Source: Oscillospiraceae bacterium (GTDB taxonomy: Bacteria; Bacillota; Clostridia; Oscillospirales; CAG-272). Taken from it: a stretch of 27,664 bases of DNA. The translations under genes and the position numbers were made by a program. Below the pieces are notes generated by a model. The model made no database searches and was not told where the DNA came from. It was given only the letters and a program-made list of their open reading frames with translations. The stretch covers positions 1 through 27,664 of the forward strand of contig SVQS01000006.1 of NCBI GenBank assembly GCA_015065205.1. Reading direction: 5' to 3'. Below are positions 15,822 to 24,285 of this stretch, in pieces (position 1 is the stretch's first letter; each line of letters begins with the position of its first letter).

Positions 15822-15851
15822 TTGACAAACACCTTGGTGTTGTGTTATTAT
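15822..15851 (+). promoter_or_regulatory. Promoter of the 985-aa membrane protein gene
   Basis: TTGACA (15822-15827), 18-bp spacer, TATTAT (15846-15851), about 54 bp upstream of the ATG. Confidence 0.72.
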
Positions 15852-15904
15852 TTATATATGGCATTTTGATGCTAAGATTTTAAAACACCAAAGGAGATAT
15901 CGTT

Positions 15905-18862
15905 ATGGATATTATTTTTGCTCTTGCATTGCTCCTGATTGTCGCTCTTAGCGTGGTTTGGTCCGTATTTGTTCGCAAGCTGGCTAAAACAAGAATCAAG
16001 AGTATTTGCGTAATTGCATCTGTACTTCTTGCTCTTATCGGTACAATCGTTGTTAAGACGGTTGTAATCGATCCGAATTTTGTTAAGGGCACATTGCTTC
16101 CCGTGATCCCCTCGCTCCCCGCACAGGTTATGGATCTGGTCAATTCTTCTGATTTGTTGCTTGAGTTCATTGTGGGCTTGCCCGTTGCGCTGATCGCTCC
16201 TTTGATTTTTGTTATTCTGTACGTTGTTTTCTATTTGCTTACAAGCATTATCTATTTGTTTATCCTTATTTTTGCCGGCAAAGCAATTAAAAAGAGCAAT
16301 GCGAAAAACGTTCCCTACGCAAAAGCAAGAAGCATTGCGTGGTCGGCCGTTTCCGCAGCTCTTGCTTTGCTTGTTATCTTGATTCCCGTAGCATTCTACG
16401 GTGATCTGGCTGATGATGTTGTAGGTGTCGTTGCTGACATGGACGCGGTTGATGCAGAAACACAGGATATGATCAATAGCGTTTCCAAGGATTACATTAA
16501 ACCCATTGCAGGCGGTACAACTGTTAGCTTGTTCCGTGCGATCGGTGGCGATATGCTCATTGATGAGATGACTTCTATCACAATTGAGGGCGAGGTCATT
16601 TATTTGAAGAGCGAGTTGGATGCCATTGTTGATTTGGCAGGCAACGTTATGCCCCTGACCAAGGACGGTGCGCCCAACAGTTACGGTGAAGAAGAAGCCG
16701 ACAGTCTTGTTGCTGCTGTTAATTCTTTGACCGACTCCAAATTTCTTACCACCATTGCTTCCGAGGCAATTTATCTCCTGACCGATGATATGGTGAACGG
16801 TGAGGCAGATATGCCTATGGCAGATAACGAAATGTTTGGCAATCTTATCACCGATACGGTCACGATCGTACACGATGATGCAAAAGAGACCGATAAGTTT
16901 ACGGCCGACCTCAAAACCGTTGCTCAAATGGCAAGCGAGCTTATCAAGGGCGGTGTGCTTGCCAATATGGATGATACCGATGCTTTGATGGATGAGCTTG
17001 CAGGCGGTAGCACCATCAAGAACGTTATTCTCGTTTTGGGTGAGAATAACAGTATGAAGTGCCTTATTCCCGAGGTTACCAACATTGGTATCAAGGCTAT
17101 TGCAAACGCGGTAGAGGTTAAGGAAGATGAAGAAGCAGTTTACAATGAACTGATGAGCACCATTGCCGCTGACCTCAATAGCGTGAAGAATGAAACAGAT
17201 GAAACCAAAAAGGTTTATGACCTTTCTCTCAAGCTCACCAATGCATTTGACACTGCCGGTATTGCTATCGATAAGCAGGTAATCCACCTCTACTCCGCAG
17301 CAATGATTCAAGGCATTATCAACGAAAAGGGTGGAGAAGAAGTTGTTGCTGCTGACGTTCAAGCATTCTTTGTAGCTTACGCAGAAAGTGCAGATAAAAT
17401 TAGCACTCCTACTCTTGCCGGGGATGATGAAAATGCAAACAGCGCTCCCGCTATTTTGGCAAGATTGGTCTACAACCTCTCCAATGTTGATGTTAACAAA
17501 CCGAACTTCGATCAAGAATCGGTTGCCAATATGATCGCCGCAGAGGCTTTGGCACTGCTTGGCACCACCGAAAGCGATCTCTATGACATCATCGTAGAGG
17601 GCAAACAATTGAGTGTAGAAGGCAAAGATAAGCCTGTAAATGTAGGTCCCATCAAGCTTAAGAAGAATCTTGATACGATGTTTGTAAATAGCGATGAAAA
17701 TCCCAAATACGATTATGCTATCCAAAAGAAGTTCTACAGCACCTCTACTTTTGCAAACACCGTTGCTCTGCAAAGCGCTGCAGCAATGAAAGAAAAGTCT
17801 CTCTTGATCTTTATGGATGAGATCGTTATTGATGTTGATGAAGCAGCTAAGCTGATTACCGACCAAACCAAGGAGCAAGAAGCAGAAGCCATTGGCGGTA
17901 TTTTCTCCAAGGCAGGTAGCCTGATGGACGATCTTTCCGGTGAAAAGCCCGACATCGGCACAATGGCAACTTCTGTTGGTAGTATCCTCAATTCCTTGAA
18001 CGATTCTGTTTCTGTTGGTGAGGAGCGCACCACTAACCTCTTTATCGCTATTATCCAGTCCTCTATGGTAAGAGATGCTGCTAAGATGGATATTGGTACT
18101 GCAACTCAACTCGGTGTTAAGGGTACGCATAAGAACGCCGATGGCTCTCCCGTTGACTATGAAAAGACCTTTAAGACCATTTCCAACACAATGGACGTAC
18201 TCCAACAAATGAGTTCAACTGATCCCAATAGCGGAATGGAAAATGCAGACCTCTCTGTAGTATTGAAGGATCTGAATCCTCAAACCGCAGGTATGATCGA
18301 GTCCTACATCACCGAGGATAGATTGCAAGAGGATTACGCTCTTGACGCAGAACAATCTGCAACGGCAGCTCCTCTGATCTCCGATGTATTCGGTTATATG
18401 GGTAGTGCAGATATGACAGAAGAAGAGTGTGAAAGAGAGGCTGCAGCGCTCAACGACGTTATGACGCTCGTTACCGGTGCAAGTGACAGAGCTGCCGCAG
18501 GCGAGACCACCGGTCAGACCGTATTCGGTAATGACCCCAACACAAGTATCATGGGTAAGGATGCCGTTGATACCGTTAATACTTTTATGGCTTCCAAATC
18601 TCTTAAGCACTCCTTGGATGAGAACAACAGGGAAGGCACACTCGAAGAAGACCCCTTCGGACTAAGTGAAATGATGAAGCACGAAGATCCGGAAAAAGAA
18701 TCCAAAGACAAGACGGACCTTATTGACGCGATGAACACGCATTATAGGGAATCCGAGGATAGAGGGCAGGACAAAAAAGACCTGAACAACCTTGGTAAAC
18801 TGTTTGGTCTGTCTGAAGAAGATATGCTTAGAGTTTTTGATCTCAGTGAGAAAAACGACTAA
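15905..18862 (+). CDS. Membrane-anchored protein of unknown function (985 aa)
   Basis: I do not recognise a characterised family. Hydrophobic segments lie at about residues 2-23, 33-55, 85-125 (long enough for two spans) and 145-165; a four-span N terminus with a basic loop (AIKKSNAKNVPYAKARS) between the third and fourth spans resembles CvpA-type proteins, but this is topology only. The remaining roughly 820 residues are acidic, apparently mostly helical, rich in Asp, Glu, Ala and Lys, poor in Cys, and end in a charged tail (HRESEDRGQDKK-like, then FDLSEKND). The first half alternates segments such as ELDAIVDLAGNVMPLTKDG and AVNSLTDSKFLTTIASEAI, hinting at diverged helical repeats. AAGGAGATATCGTT precedes the ATG. 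It is monocistronic with its own promoter and 3' hairpin. Confidence 0.7.
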   Translation: MDIIFALALLLIVALSVVWSVFVRKLAKTRIKSICVIASVLLALIGTIVVKTVVIDPNFVKGTLLPVIPSLPAQVMDLVNSSDLLLEFIVGLPVALIAPLIFVILYVVFYLLTSIIYLFILIFAGKAIKKSNAKNVPYAKARSIAWSAVSAALALLVILIPVAFYGDLADDVVGVVADMDAVDAETQDMINSVSKDYIKPIAGGTTVSLFRAIGGDMLIDEMTSITIEGEVIYLKSELDAIVDLAGNVMPLTKDGAPNSYGEEEADSLVAAVNSLTDSKFLTTIASEAIYLLTDDMVNGEADMPMADNEMFGNLITDTVTIVHDDAKETDKFTADLKTVAQMASELIKGGVLANMDDTDALMDELAGGSTIKNVILVLGENNSMKCLIPEVTNIGIKAIANAVEVKEDEEAVYNELMSTIAADLNSVKNETDETKKVYDLSLKLTNAFDTAGIAIDKQVIHLYSAAMIQGIINEKGGEEVVAADVQAFFVAYAESADKISTPTLAGDDENANSAPAILARLVYNLSNVDVNKPNFDQESVANMIAAEALALLGTTESDLYDIIVEGKQLSVEGKDKPVNVGPIKLKKNLDTMFVNSDENPKYDYAIQKKFYSTSTFANTVALQSAAAMKEKSLLIFMDEIVIDVDEAAKLITDQTKEQEAEAIGGIFSKAGSLMDDLSGEKPDIGTMATSVGSILNSLNDSVSVGEERTTNLFIAIIQSSMVRDAAKMDIGTATQLGVKGTHKNADGSPVDYEKTFKTISNTMDVLQQMSSTDPNSGMENADLSVVLKDLNPQTAGMIESYITEDRLQEDYALDAEQSATAAPLISDVFGYMGSADMTEEECEREAAALNDVMTLVTGASDRAAAGETTGQTVFGNDPNTSIMGKDAVDTVNTFMASKSLKHSLDENNREGTLEEDPFGLSEMMKHEDPEKESKDKTDLIDAMNTHYRESEDRGQDKKDLNNLGKLFGLSEEDMLRVFDLSEKND

Positions 18863-18878
18863 AAAACACACCAATAAT

Positions 18879-18904
18879 GAGGGAGACCTGCAAAGGTCTC
18901 CCTC
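18879..18904 (+). terminator. Perfect hairpin after the 985-aa gene
   Basis: GAGGGAGACCT (18879-18889) and AGGTCTCCCTC (18894-18904) form 11 perfect pairs around GCAA. The following bases (TGTTGCCTC) are not a proper U-tract, so termination efficiency is uncertain; GCAA is a stable GNRA-type loop. Confidence 0.6.
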
Positions 18905-18950
18905 TGTTGCCTCAAAGGTTTGTTTTCCTTGGCTTTTTTTGCATAAGGTA

Positions 18951-18979
18951 TTGCAATTCTTGTATAAAAATGGTAAAAT
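18951..18979 (+). promoter_or_regulatory. Promoter of the nucleoside-salvage operon
   Basis: TTGCAA (18951-18956), 17-bp spacer, extended -10 TGG-TAAAAT (18971-18979). The block TTTTTTTGCA (18934-18943), seven bases, then TTGCAATTCTTG (18951-18962) is the same as at rpmE. No DeoR-type palindrome is evident. Confidence 0.82.
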
Positions 18980-19014
18980 AAAGATGGAAAAATATGATTA
19001 AGGAGGCTATATTT

Positions 19015-19680
19015 ATGAATATAACCGAAATTTTAGCGCGTTGCGACCACACACTTCTTTTGCAAACGGCAACATGGGAGGAAATTCGCGCCATTTGTGA
19101 TGACGGCATGAAGTACAAAACCGCATCCGTTTGCATTCCCCCTTGTTATGTAAAGCAAGCAAAAGAATACGTAGGCGACCGCCTTGCTATCTGCACTGTT
19201 ATCGGCTTCCCGAATGGCGACAGTACCACCGCTGTAAAATGCTTTGAGACCGCCGAGGCTCTGCGCGAGGGCGCAGACGAAATCGATATGGTCATTCACG
19301 TAGGTGACCTCAAGGCAGGCAATGATGACAAAATTCTTGAAGAGATTCGCGCCATTAAGGCAGTTTGCGGCGATAAGATCCTCAAGGTTATTATTGAGAC
19401 TTGTCTTCTCAATGAGGATGAAAAGCTGCGTATGTGCCGCATCGTTACCGAATCGGGTGCGGACTATATCAAAACCTCTACCGGCTTTTCCACCGCAGGT
19501 GCAACCCGCGAGGACGTAGCCCTGATGCGTGCAAACGTAGGAAAGAATGTAAAGGTCAAAGCCGCGGGCGGCATTGCAAGTTTGCAGGATGCCGAGGACT
19601 TTATCAACCTCGGTGCCGACCGTCTTGGCACCAGCCGCGTAGTCAAAATTATTAAGAACACCGATAACGGTGGATACTAA
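19015..19680 (+). CDS. deoC: Deoxyribose-phosphate aldolase
   Basis: 221 residues, a class I TIM-barrel aldolase that cleaves 2-deoxyribose 5-phosphate to glyceraldehyde 3-phosphate and acetaldehyde. DEIDMVIHVGDLKAG contains the proton-relay Asp91, DYIKTSTGFSTAGAT the Schiff-base Lys153, and VKAAGGIAS the second active-site Lys182. The frame could start at 18994, but that ATG lacks a ribosome site; the ATG at 19015 has AAGGAGG eight bases upstream. It is the first gene of the operon and performs the last catabolic step, feeding deoxynucleoside carbon to glycolysis. Confidence 0.97.
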   Translation: MNITEILARCDHTLLLQTATWEEIRAICDDGMKYKTASVCIPPCYVKQAKEYVGDRLAICTVIGFPNGDSTTAVKCFETAEALREGADEIDMVIHVGDLKAGNDDKILEEIRAIKAVCGDKILKVIIETCLLNEDEKLRMCRIVTESGADYIKTSTGFSTAGATREDVALMRANVGKNVKVKAAGGIASLQDAEDFINLGADRLGTSRVVKIIKNTDNGGY

Positions 19681-19703
19681 TTGATAGAAAAGGAGAATAC
19701 ATT

Positions 19704-20411
19704 ATGGCTATTCCAACCCCTCATATTTCCGCTAAAAAAGAAGATATCGCAAAGACCGTGCTGATGCCCGGTGATCCTTTGCGTTCCGAGTTTATCGCAA
19801 AAACTTTTCTCAAAAACCCTGTACTTGTTAACGACGTTCGCGGCGTTCACGGCTATACGGGCGAATACAACGGCAAAAAGGTAACCGTTATGGCTTCCGG
19901 TATGGGACAGCCCTCTATCGGCATCTATTCCTACGAGCTTTACAATTTTTATGATGTTGACGCTATCATTCGTGTAGGTACTTGCGGTTCCTTCCATCCC
20001 GATCTGCACGCGCGTGACATTATCGTTGCTATGGGTGCTTGCACAAACGGCAACTATGCTATGCAATACAAGCTTCCCGGTACGTTTGCTCCTATTGCCG
20101 ACTTTGACCTCGTTCGCAGAGCGGTTGAAGAATGCGAAAAAGCAGGCGTGAACTATAAGGTAGGTAACATCTTCTCGTCAGATACCTTCTACGATGATGC
20201 CAACTCCGGTATGGATTGGGCAAAAATGGGCGTGCTTGGCGTTGAAATGGAATCCGCTGCACTTTACTGCAATGCCGCAAGAGCAGGGAAGAAAGCCCTC
20301 TGCATTTGTACCGTTTCCGATTCCTTTATTTATCCCGAGGAGAATACAACCGCCGAGGAGCGTCAAAATTCCTTCACCGCAATGATGAAGATCGCGCTCA
20401 ATTTGGCGTAA
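19704..20411 (+). CDS. deoD: Purine nucleoside phosphorylase, DeoD type
   Basis: 235 residues, the usual size of the hexameric DeoD family. It phosphorolyses purine (deoxy)nucleosides to base plus (deoxy)ribose 1-phosphate. Signatures are TPHISAKKEDIAKTVLMPGD (phosphate-binding Gly-Asp-Pro loop), IIRVGTCGSF, the nucleoside-binding GVEMESAALY, and CTVSDSF with the catalytic Asp. A Ser follows that Asp where many family members have His. AAAGGAG precedes the ATG. It lies 23 bp after deoC and 11 bp before deoB. Confidence 0.96.
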   Translation: MAIPTPHISAKKEDIAKTVLMPGDPLRSEFIAKTFLKNPVLVNDVRGVHGYTGEYNGKKVTVMASGMGQPSIGIYSYELYNFYDVDAIIRVGTCGSFHPDLHARDIIVAMGACTNGNYAMQYKLPGTFAPIADFDLVRRAVEECEKAGVNYKVGNIFSSDTFYDDANSGMDWAKMGVLGVEMESAALYCNAARAGKKALCICTVSDSFIYPEENTTAEERQNSFTAMMKIALNLA

Positions 20412-20422
20412 GATAGAAAGCT

Positions 20423-21592
20423 ATGGCAAAAAGAGTATTTTTAATCGTATTGGATAGCGTTGGTATTGGCGAGATGCCCGACTCCGCCAGCTTTGGTGAT
20501 GCGGGAAGCAACACACTGGGCGCTATTCGCAACCATCCCAATTTTCACTGCCCAAACCTTGAGACGTTGGGACTTTTCAACATCGAAGGTGTTGGCGGTG
20601 GCGTAGATGCTCCCAAGGCATCCTTTGCACGTATGCGCGAGATGTCGATGGGCAAGGATACCACCATTGGACACTGGGAGATCGCAGGCATTGTATCGCC
20701 TCAACCGCTCCCCACATACCCGAACGGTTTTCCGGCTGACCTAATTGCCGAATTTGAGAAGAGAACAGGCAGAAAGACCATTTGCAATCTGCCGTATTCG
20801 GGTACTGACGTTATCCGAGACTATGGCGATGAGCATTGCAAAACCGGCGCACTTATCGTTTACACCTCTGCTGATAGCGTGTTTCAGATTGCCGCACACG
20901 AGGATATCGTTCCTGTCCCCGAGCTTTACCGCTATTGCGAGATCGCACGCGAGCTTCTCACAGGTGAGCACGCAGTAGGACGTGTTATCGCGCGTCCCTT
21001 TACGGGCGAGCATCCCTATGCACGTACCCCTCGCCGTCATGACTATTCGCTCGTGCCCCCCGCAAAGACCATTGCGGATGTTCTTTCCGAGCGTGGATTT
21101 GCTACCATTTCCGTAGGCAAGATCTATGACATCTTTGCAGGCAAGGGCTTTAGCGAAAGCAACCCCACGCCCAACAACGCAGGCGGTATGGCTAAGACCG
21201 ACGAGATCGCTGCGCGCGACTTCACAGGACTTTGCTTTACTAATCTTGTTGACTTTGATATGGTATTCGGTCACCGCAACAACATCGCGGGCTACGCGCA
21301 GGCTCTGACTGAGTTTGACGCTTGGATCGGTGGCTTCGCCGAGAGAATGGGCGAGGACGATATCTGTATCATCACAGCCGACCACGGCTGTGACCCTGCA
21401 ACTCCTTCTACCGACCACTCACGCGAGCACACGCCTATGCTGATTTTCGGCAAGAGCATCCGCGAGGGCGTTGACCTTGGTACGCGCGCGTCCTTTGCTG
21501 ATATTGGCGCTACCATCCTCGAAGCCTTTGGCATTGCCGATGGCGGCATTGCAGGAGAAAGCTTCTATCAGAACGTTGCGAAAGGGGAATAA
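20423..21592 (+). CDS. deoB: Phosphopentomutase
   Basis: 389 residues, alkaline-phosphatase superfamily. It interconverts (deoxy)ribose 1- and 5-phosphate, linking the phosphorylases of this operon to DeoC. LDSVGIGEMPD provides the N-terminal metal-binding Asp11, GKDTTIGHWE the phosphorylated Thr (Thr80), and TADHGCDPATPSTDHSREHTPML the second metal site. In the Bacillus and E. coli enzymes, as I recall them, the residue before GHWE is also Thr; here it is Ile82. The nucleophile itself is retained, so activity is expected. The ribosome site is weak (AGAAAG), suggesting coupling to deoD. Confidence 0.97.
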   Translation: MAKRVFLIVLDSVGIGEMPDSASFGDAGSNTLGAIRNHPNFHCPNLETLGLFNIEGVGGGVDAPKASFARMREMSMGKDTTIGHWEIAGIVSPQPLPTYPNGFPADLIAEFEKRTGRKTICNLPYSGTDVIRDYGDEHCKTGALIVYTSADSVFQIAAHEDIVPVPELYRYCEIARELLTGEHAVGRVIARPFTGEHPYARTPRRHDYSLVPPAKTIADVLSERGFATISVGKIYDIFAGKGFSESNPTPNNAGGMAKTDEIAARDFTGLCFTNLVDFDMVFGHRNNIAGYAQALTEFDAWIGGFAERMGEDDICIITADHGCDPATPSTDHSREHTPMLIFGKSIREGVDLGTRASFADIGATILEAFGIADGGIAGESFYQNVAKGE

Positions 21593-21595
21593 GCA

Positions 21596-22006
21596 ATGAC
21601 AGATCTTGAACTGATGCGTCTTGCCGAAGATGCACGTGCCTATTCCTACACTCCCTATTCAAACTTTGCCGTAGGGGCGGCACTCCTGACAAAGAGCGGC
21701 AAGGTATATACGGGTTGCAACATTGAGAGCGCATCCTACACCCCCACCAACTGTGCCGAGCGTACAGCCGTTTTTAAGGCGGTTAGCGAGGGGGAGAGAG
21801 ACTTCGCGGCTATTGCTGTCATTGGCGGCCCTGCGGGCGAGAAGGGCAGATTCTGCGCTCCCTGCGGTGTTTGCCGTCAGGTTCTGCGCGAGTTCTGCAC
21901 TTCCGACTTCCGTATCCTTTTGGGAACGGTCGAAGAAGTAAAGGTGTTTACTCTCGAGGATTTGCTTCCCACATCCTTTGGTCCTTCTGACCTGAAAGGA
22001 GTATGA
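21596..22006 (+). CDS. cdd: Cytidine deaminase
   Basis: 136 residues, the homotetrameric small form. It deaminates (deoxy)cytidine to (deoxy)uridine, which Pdp can then cleave. The zinc site is CAE (Cys53, Glu55 as the proton shuttle) plus APCGVCRQV (Cys90, Cys93). PYSNFAVGAALLTKSGKVYTGCNIE is the substrate-binding N-terminal motif. The start lies three bases after the deoB stop, and its AAAGGGG ribosome site sits inside the end of deoB, so the two are translationally linked. Confidence 0.97.
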   Translation: MTDLELMRLAEDARAYSYTPYSNFAVGAALLTKSGKVYTGCNIESASYTPTNCAERTAVFKAVSEGERDFAAIAVIGGPAGEKGRFCAPCGVCRQVLREFCTSDFRILLGTVEEVKVFTLEDLLPTSFGPSDLKGV

Positions 22007-22010
22007 ACCT

Positions 22011-23309
22011 ATGAGAATGTATGACGTAATTAAAAAGAAGCGTGATGGCGGTGTTTTGTCGTCCGAGGAGATACGCGCTTTTGTAGAAGGATATACCAAC
22101 GGTTCTATCCCCGACTATCAAGCCGCCGCACTTTGCATGGCGATCTATTTTCGCGGTATGAATGACGAAGAAACCGCAGAGCTCACCCTCGCGGTTCGCG
22201 ATTCGGGCGAAAAGCTCGATGTTTCGGGCATCAAGGGACTGCGCGTTGATAAGCACTCGACGGGCGGCGTTGGCGACAAGACAAGTCTTGTTGTCGCTCC
22301 CATTGTGGCGTCTCTTGGTCTCACCGTCGCAAAAATGAGCGGTCGCGGACTCGGCCACACGGGCGGAACAGTCGATAAGCTCGAAGCCATCCCCGGCTTT
22401 TGCACCGACTTGGCGGTTAGTGAGTTCGAGCGCATCGTCAACGAGACGGGCATTGCCATTGTAGGGCAGAGCGCAACCCTCGCACCCGCCGACAAAAAGC
22501 TCTACGCCCTGCGCGACGTTACCGCAACGGTTGACAGTATGCCGCTCATCGCCTCGAGCATTATGGGCAAAAAGCTTGCCGCCGACGATGATTGCATTGT
22601 GCTCGACGTTAAGACGGGTAGCGGCTCGTTTATGAAGAATTTGGAGGACAGCCGCACGCTTGCAAGCCTGATGGTAGCCATCGGCAAGAGAGCCGGCAAG
22701 CGCATCAGCGCACTTATCACCGATATGGATAGACCGCTCGGCTATGCCGTTGGCAACTCCCTTGAGGTGGTAGAAGCCATTGAGACCTTGCAGGGTAAGG
22801 GCCCCGAGGATCTTTTGGAGCTTTCCTTGGCACTCGCGGCGCAAATCCTATTCCTTGCCGATAAGGGGACACTTGACGAATGTCGCGCGATGGCACAGGA
22901 TGCCATTGACACGGGCAGAGCACTCGACACCTTTGCCAAAATGGTAGAAGCACAAGGCGGCAATGCCGAGTTCATTTATCACCCCGAAAACTTTGCAAAA
23001 GCGCCCTACGTGCGTGAGGTAAAGCTGACAGAGAGCGGCTACATTGCAAGCGTAGACACCGAAAAATACGGCCTTGCAAGCCTGCTTTTGGGCGCAGGAC
23101 GTAACACCAAAGAAGACGAGATCGACCTCTCTGCGGGCTACCTGCTCAAAAAGAAGACAGGCGACGCGGTTCAGGCAGGCGACACCCTCGCCGTCCTTTA
23201 CGCATCGCGCGAAGAACTCTTCGATGCCGCAGAGCGTACCCTCTTGAATGCCACTATCATCACGTCAGAAGCACCCGAAAAGAGACCGTTGATTTTTGAG
23301 GTTATCTAA
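22011..23309 (+). CDS. pdp: Pyrimidine-nucleoside phosphorylase
   Basis: 432 residues, nucleoside phosphorylase II family (thymidine/pyrimidine phosphorylases). It cleaves uridine, deoxyuridine and thymidine to base and sugar 1-phosphate. The phosphate-binding loop KHSTGGVGDKTSL and the family signature SGRGLGHTGGTVDKLE are intact; the C-terminal domain (about 345-432) carries the YLLKKKTGDAVQAGDTL barrel-sandwich segment. The length fits Pdp of Gram-positives rather than long archaeal forms. AAAGGAG overlaps the end of cdd. Substrate breadth (Pdp versus strict DeoA) cannot be decided from motifs. Confidence 0.95.
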   Translation: MRMYDVIKKKRDGGVLSSEEIRAFVEGYTNGSIPDYQAAALCMAIYFRGMNDEETAELTLAVRDSGEKLDVSGIKGLRVDKHSTGGVGDKTSLVVAPIVASLGLTVAKMSGRGLGHTGGTVDKLEAIPGFCTDLAVSEFERIVNETGIAIVGQSATLAPADKKLYALRDVTATVDSMPLIASSIMGKKLAADDDCIVLDVKTGSGSFMKNLEDSRTLASLMVAIGKRAGKRISALITDMDRPLGYAVGNSLEVVEAIETLQGKGPEDLLELSLALAAQILFLADKGTLDECRAMAQDAIDTGRALDTFAKMVEAQGGNAEFIYHPENFAKAPYVREVKLTESGYIASVDTEKYGLASLLLGAGRNTKEDEIDLSAGYLLKKKTGDAVQAGDTLAVLYASREELFDAAERTLLNATIITSEAPEKRPLIFEVI

Positions 23310-23345
23310 TAGGAAAACTTGAATTTAGCAAAGGAGTGTGATTGG

Positions 23346-23684
23346 ATGAAACGCTATATAAAAGAGTTGATTATTTTTGTTCTTCAATTATGTATGTTTT
23401 ACATTTTACCCCTGTTTGCGGGACCAGCCGATGCTATCGGAATGGTACTCTTGATTGTGTTGGCAACCCTACTGCTCTCTCTTGTTATTGGCGTTGCGTC
23501 TGATAGCAAGGTCAAATATCTGTATCCCGTCGTTATCGCTGTTACCTTTATTCCATCCGTGTTTATTTACTACAACGAGTCGGCGTTGATACATTCCGTT
23601 TGGTATCTGATTGTGTCTGTTGTTGGCTTGGCGATCGGTTCTCTTATAAATCTGTTGTCACATAAAACAAAGCTATCGAAATAA
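23346..23684 (+). CDS. Small four-span membrane protein of unknown function
   Basis: 112 residues, beginning MKRYIKELIIF. Four hydrophobic segments lie at about 6-26, 31-52, 60-80 and 85-105, with a short Lys-rich C-terminal tail. I recognise no family motif. The ATG at 23346 has AAAGGAG nine bases upstream; the frame is open further up but that extension overlaps the ribosome site. It lies 36 bp after pdp and before a very strong terminator, so it is probably the last gene of the nucleoside operon. It is too small to be a known nucleoside permease on its own. Confidence 0.7.
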   Translation: MKRYIKELIIFVLQLCMFYILPLFAGPADAIGMVLLIVLATLLLSLVIGVASDSKVKYLYPVVIAVTFIPSVFIYYNESALIHSVWYLIVSVVGLAIGSLINLLSHKTKLSK

Positions 23685-23717
23685 GCAAATTTCAAAACAA
23701 AGCATATAATTAAACAC

Positions 23718-23757
23718 CCGCCCACCGCATTCCATAAATGCGGTGGGCGGATTTTCT
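23718..23757 (+). terminator. Strong terminator of the nucleoside-salvage operon
   Basis: CCGCCCACCGCATT (23718-23731) pairs perfectly with AATGCGGTGGGCGG (23737-23750), 14 bp with a 5-nt loop, followed by ATTTTCT. Confidence 0.93.
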
Positions 23758-23802
23758 AATTTATAAAATTATCTGACGATTATAATAAAATAAAACCACT
23801 GT

Positions 23803-24076
23803 ATGTCATTCTGAGCGCAGGGAGGCACGAGTGCCGACCGAAGTCGAACTTTCACCGAGTGAAGAACGAGGTGAAAGTGCAAGGCGTTGCCGTAGCAGGA
23901 TATGGCTTAAAATTTTGGTGGCTTACCAACGGAAAGTAACATCTACTTTGGTAAGCCACCCAAACTCCGAGCCATATCCCTTCGTCGCGTTCGCTCCTCG
24001 GTTTTGCTCCGTTATTCACTCCGCAAAACTTCGACTACGAAAACCGCTTCGCGATTTTCTTCGCTCAGAATGACAT
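23803..24076. mobile_element. MITE-like element of 274 bp with nested inverted repeats
   Basis: Terminal repeats ATGTCATTCTGAGCG (23803-23817) and CGCTCAGAATGACAT (24062-24076) are a perfect 15-bp match. Nested inside are GGATATGGCT/AGCCATATCC (23898-23907/23970-23979) and GGTGGCTTACCAA/TTGGTAAGCCACC (23917-23929/23948-23960), so the element could fold into a long cruciform. No plausible gene is present. Repeats starting TGTCATTCTGAGCG are common in Clostridia genomes as I remember them. A shrunken relative lies at 2308-2349. Confidence 0.82.
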
Positions 24077-24135
24077 GTTGATTGCTTATTTTTGCTAACT
24101 TCTGTAAAATACGTTGCGGTGGCAGGTGTACTTTG

Positions 24136-24262
24136 AAAGGCTCCCTTGTGTAAAGGGAGCTGTCAGCCGAAGGCTGACTGAGGGATTGTTTTTCTCTAAA
24201 ATTAAATTTTACAATCCCTCCGCCTCACGTTGCTCTGCACCTCCCTTTATAAAAGGGAGGTA
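24136..24262. mobile_element. Second MITE/REP-like element (127 bp)
   Basis: It begins AAAGGCTCCCTTGTGTAAAG and continues with AGCTGTCAGCCGAAGGCTG, ending in ACCTCCCTTTATAAAAGGGAGG. Sub-structures are GCTCCCTT/AAGGGAGC (24140-24147/24152-24159), CAGCC/GGCTG (24163-24167/24172-24176), GAGGGATTGT/ACAATCCCTC (24180-24189/24211-24220) and CCTCCCTT/AAGGGAGG (24240-24247/24253-24260). It belongs to a family I associate with Oscillospirales-like genomes and differs from its neighbour at 23803. Confidence 0.78.
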
Positions 24263-24285
24263 TGGAATAACCCTTTGGCGATTTT

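Noticed and set aside
15872..18208. 778-codon open frame antisense to the 985-aa membrane protein gene
   Set aside because: The sense frame has a promoter, ribosome site, membrane segments and 3' hairpin. The antisense frame has no ribosome site, is Cys- and His-rich in an uneven way and fits codon-bias shadowing.
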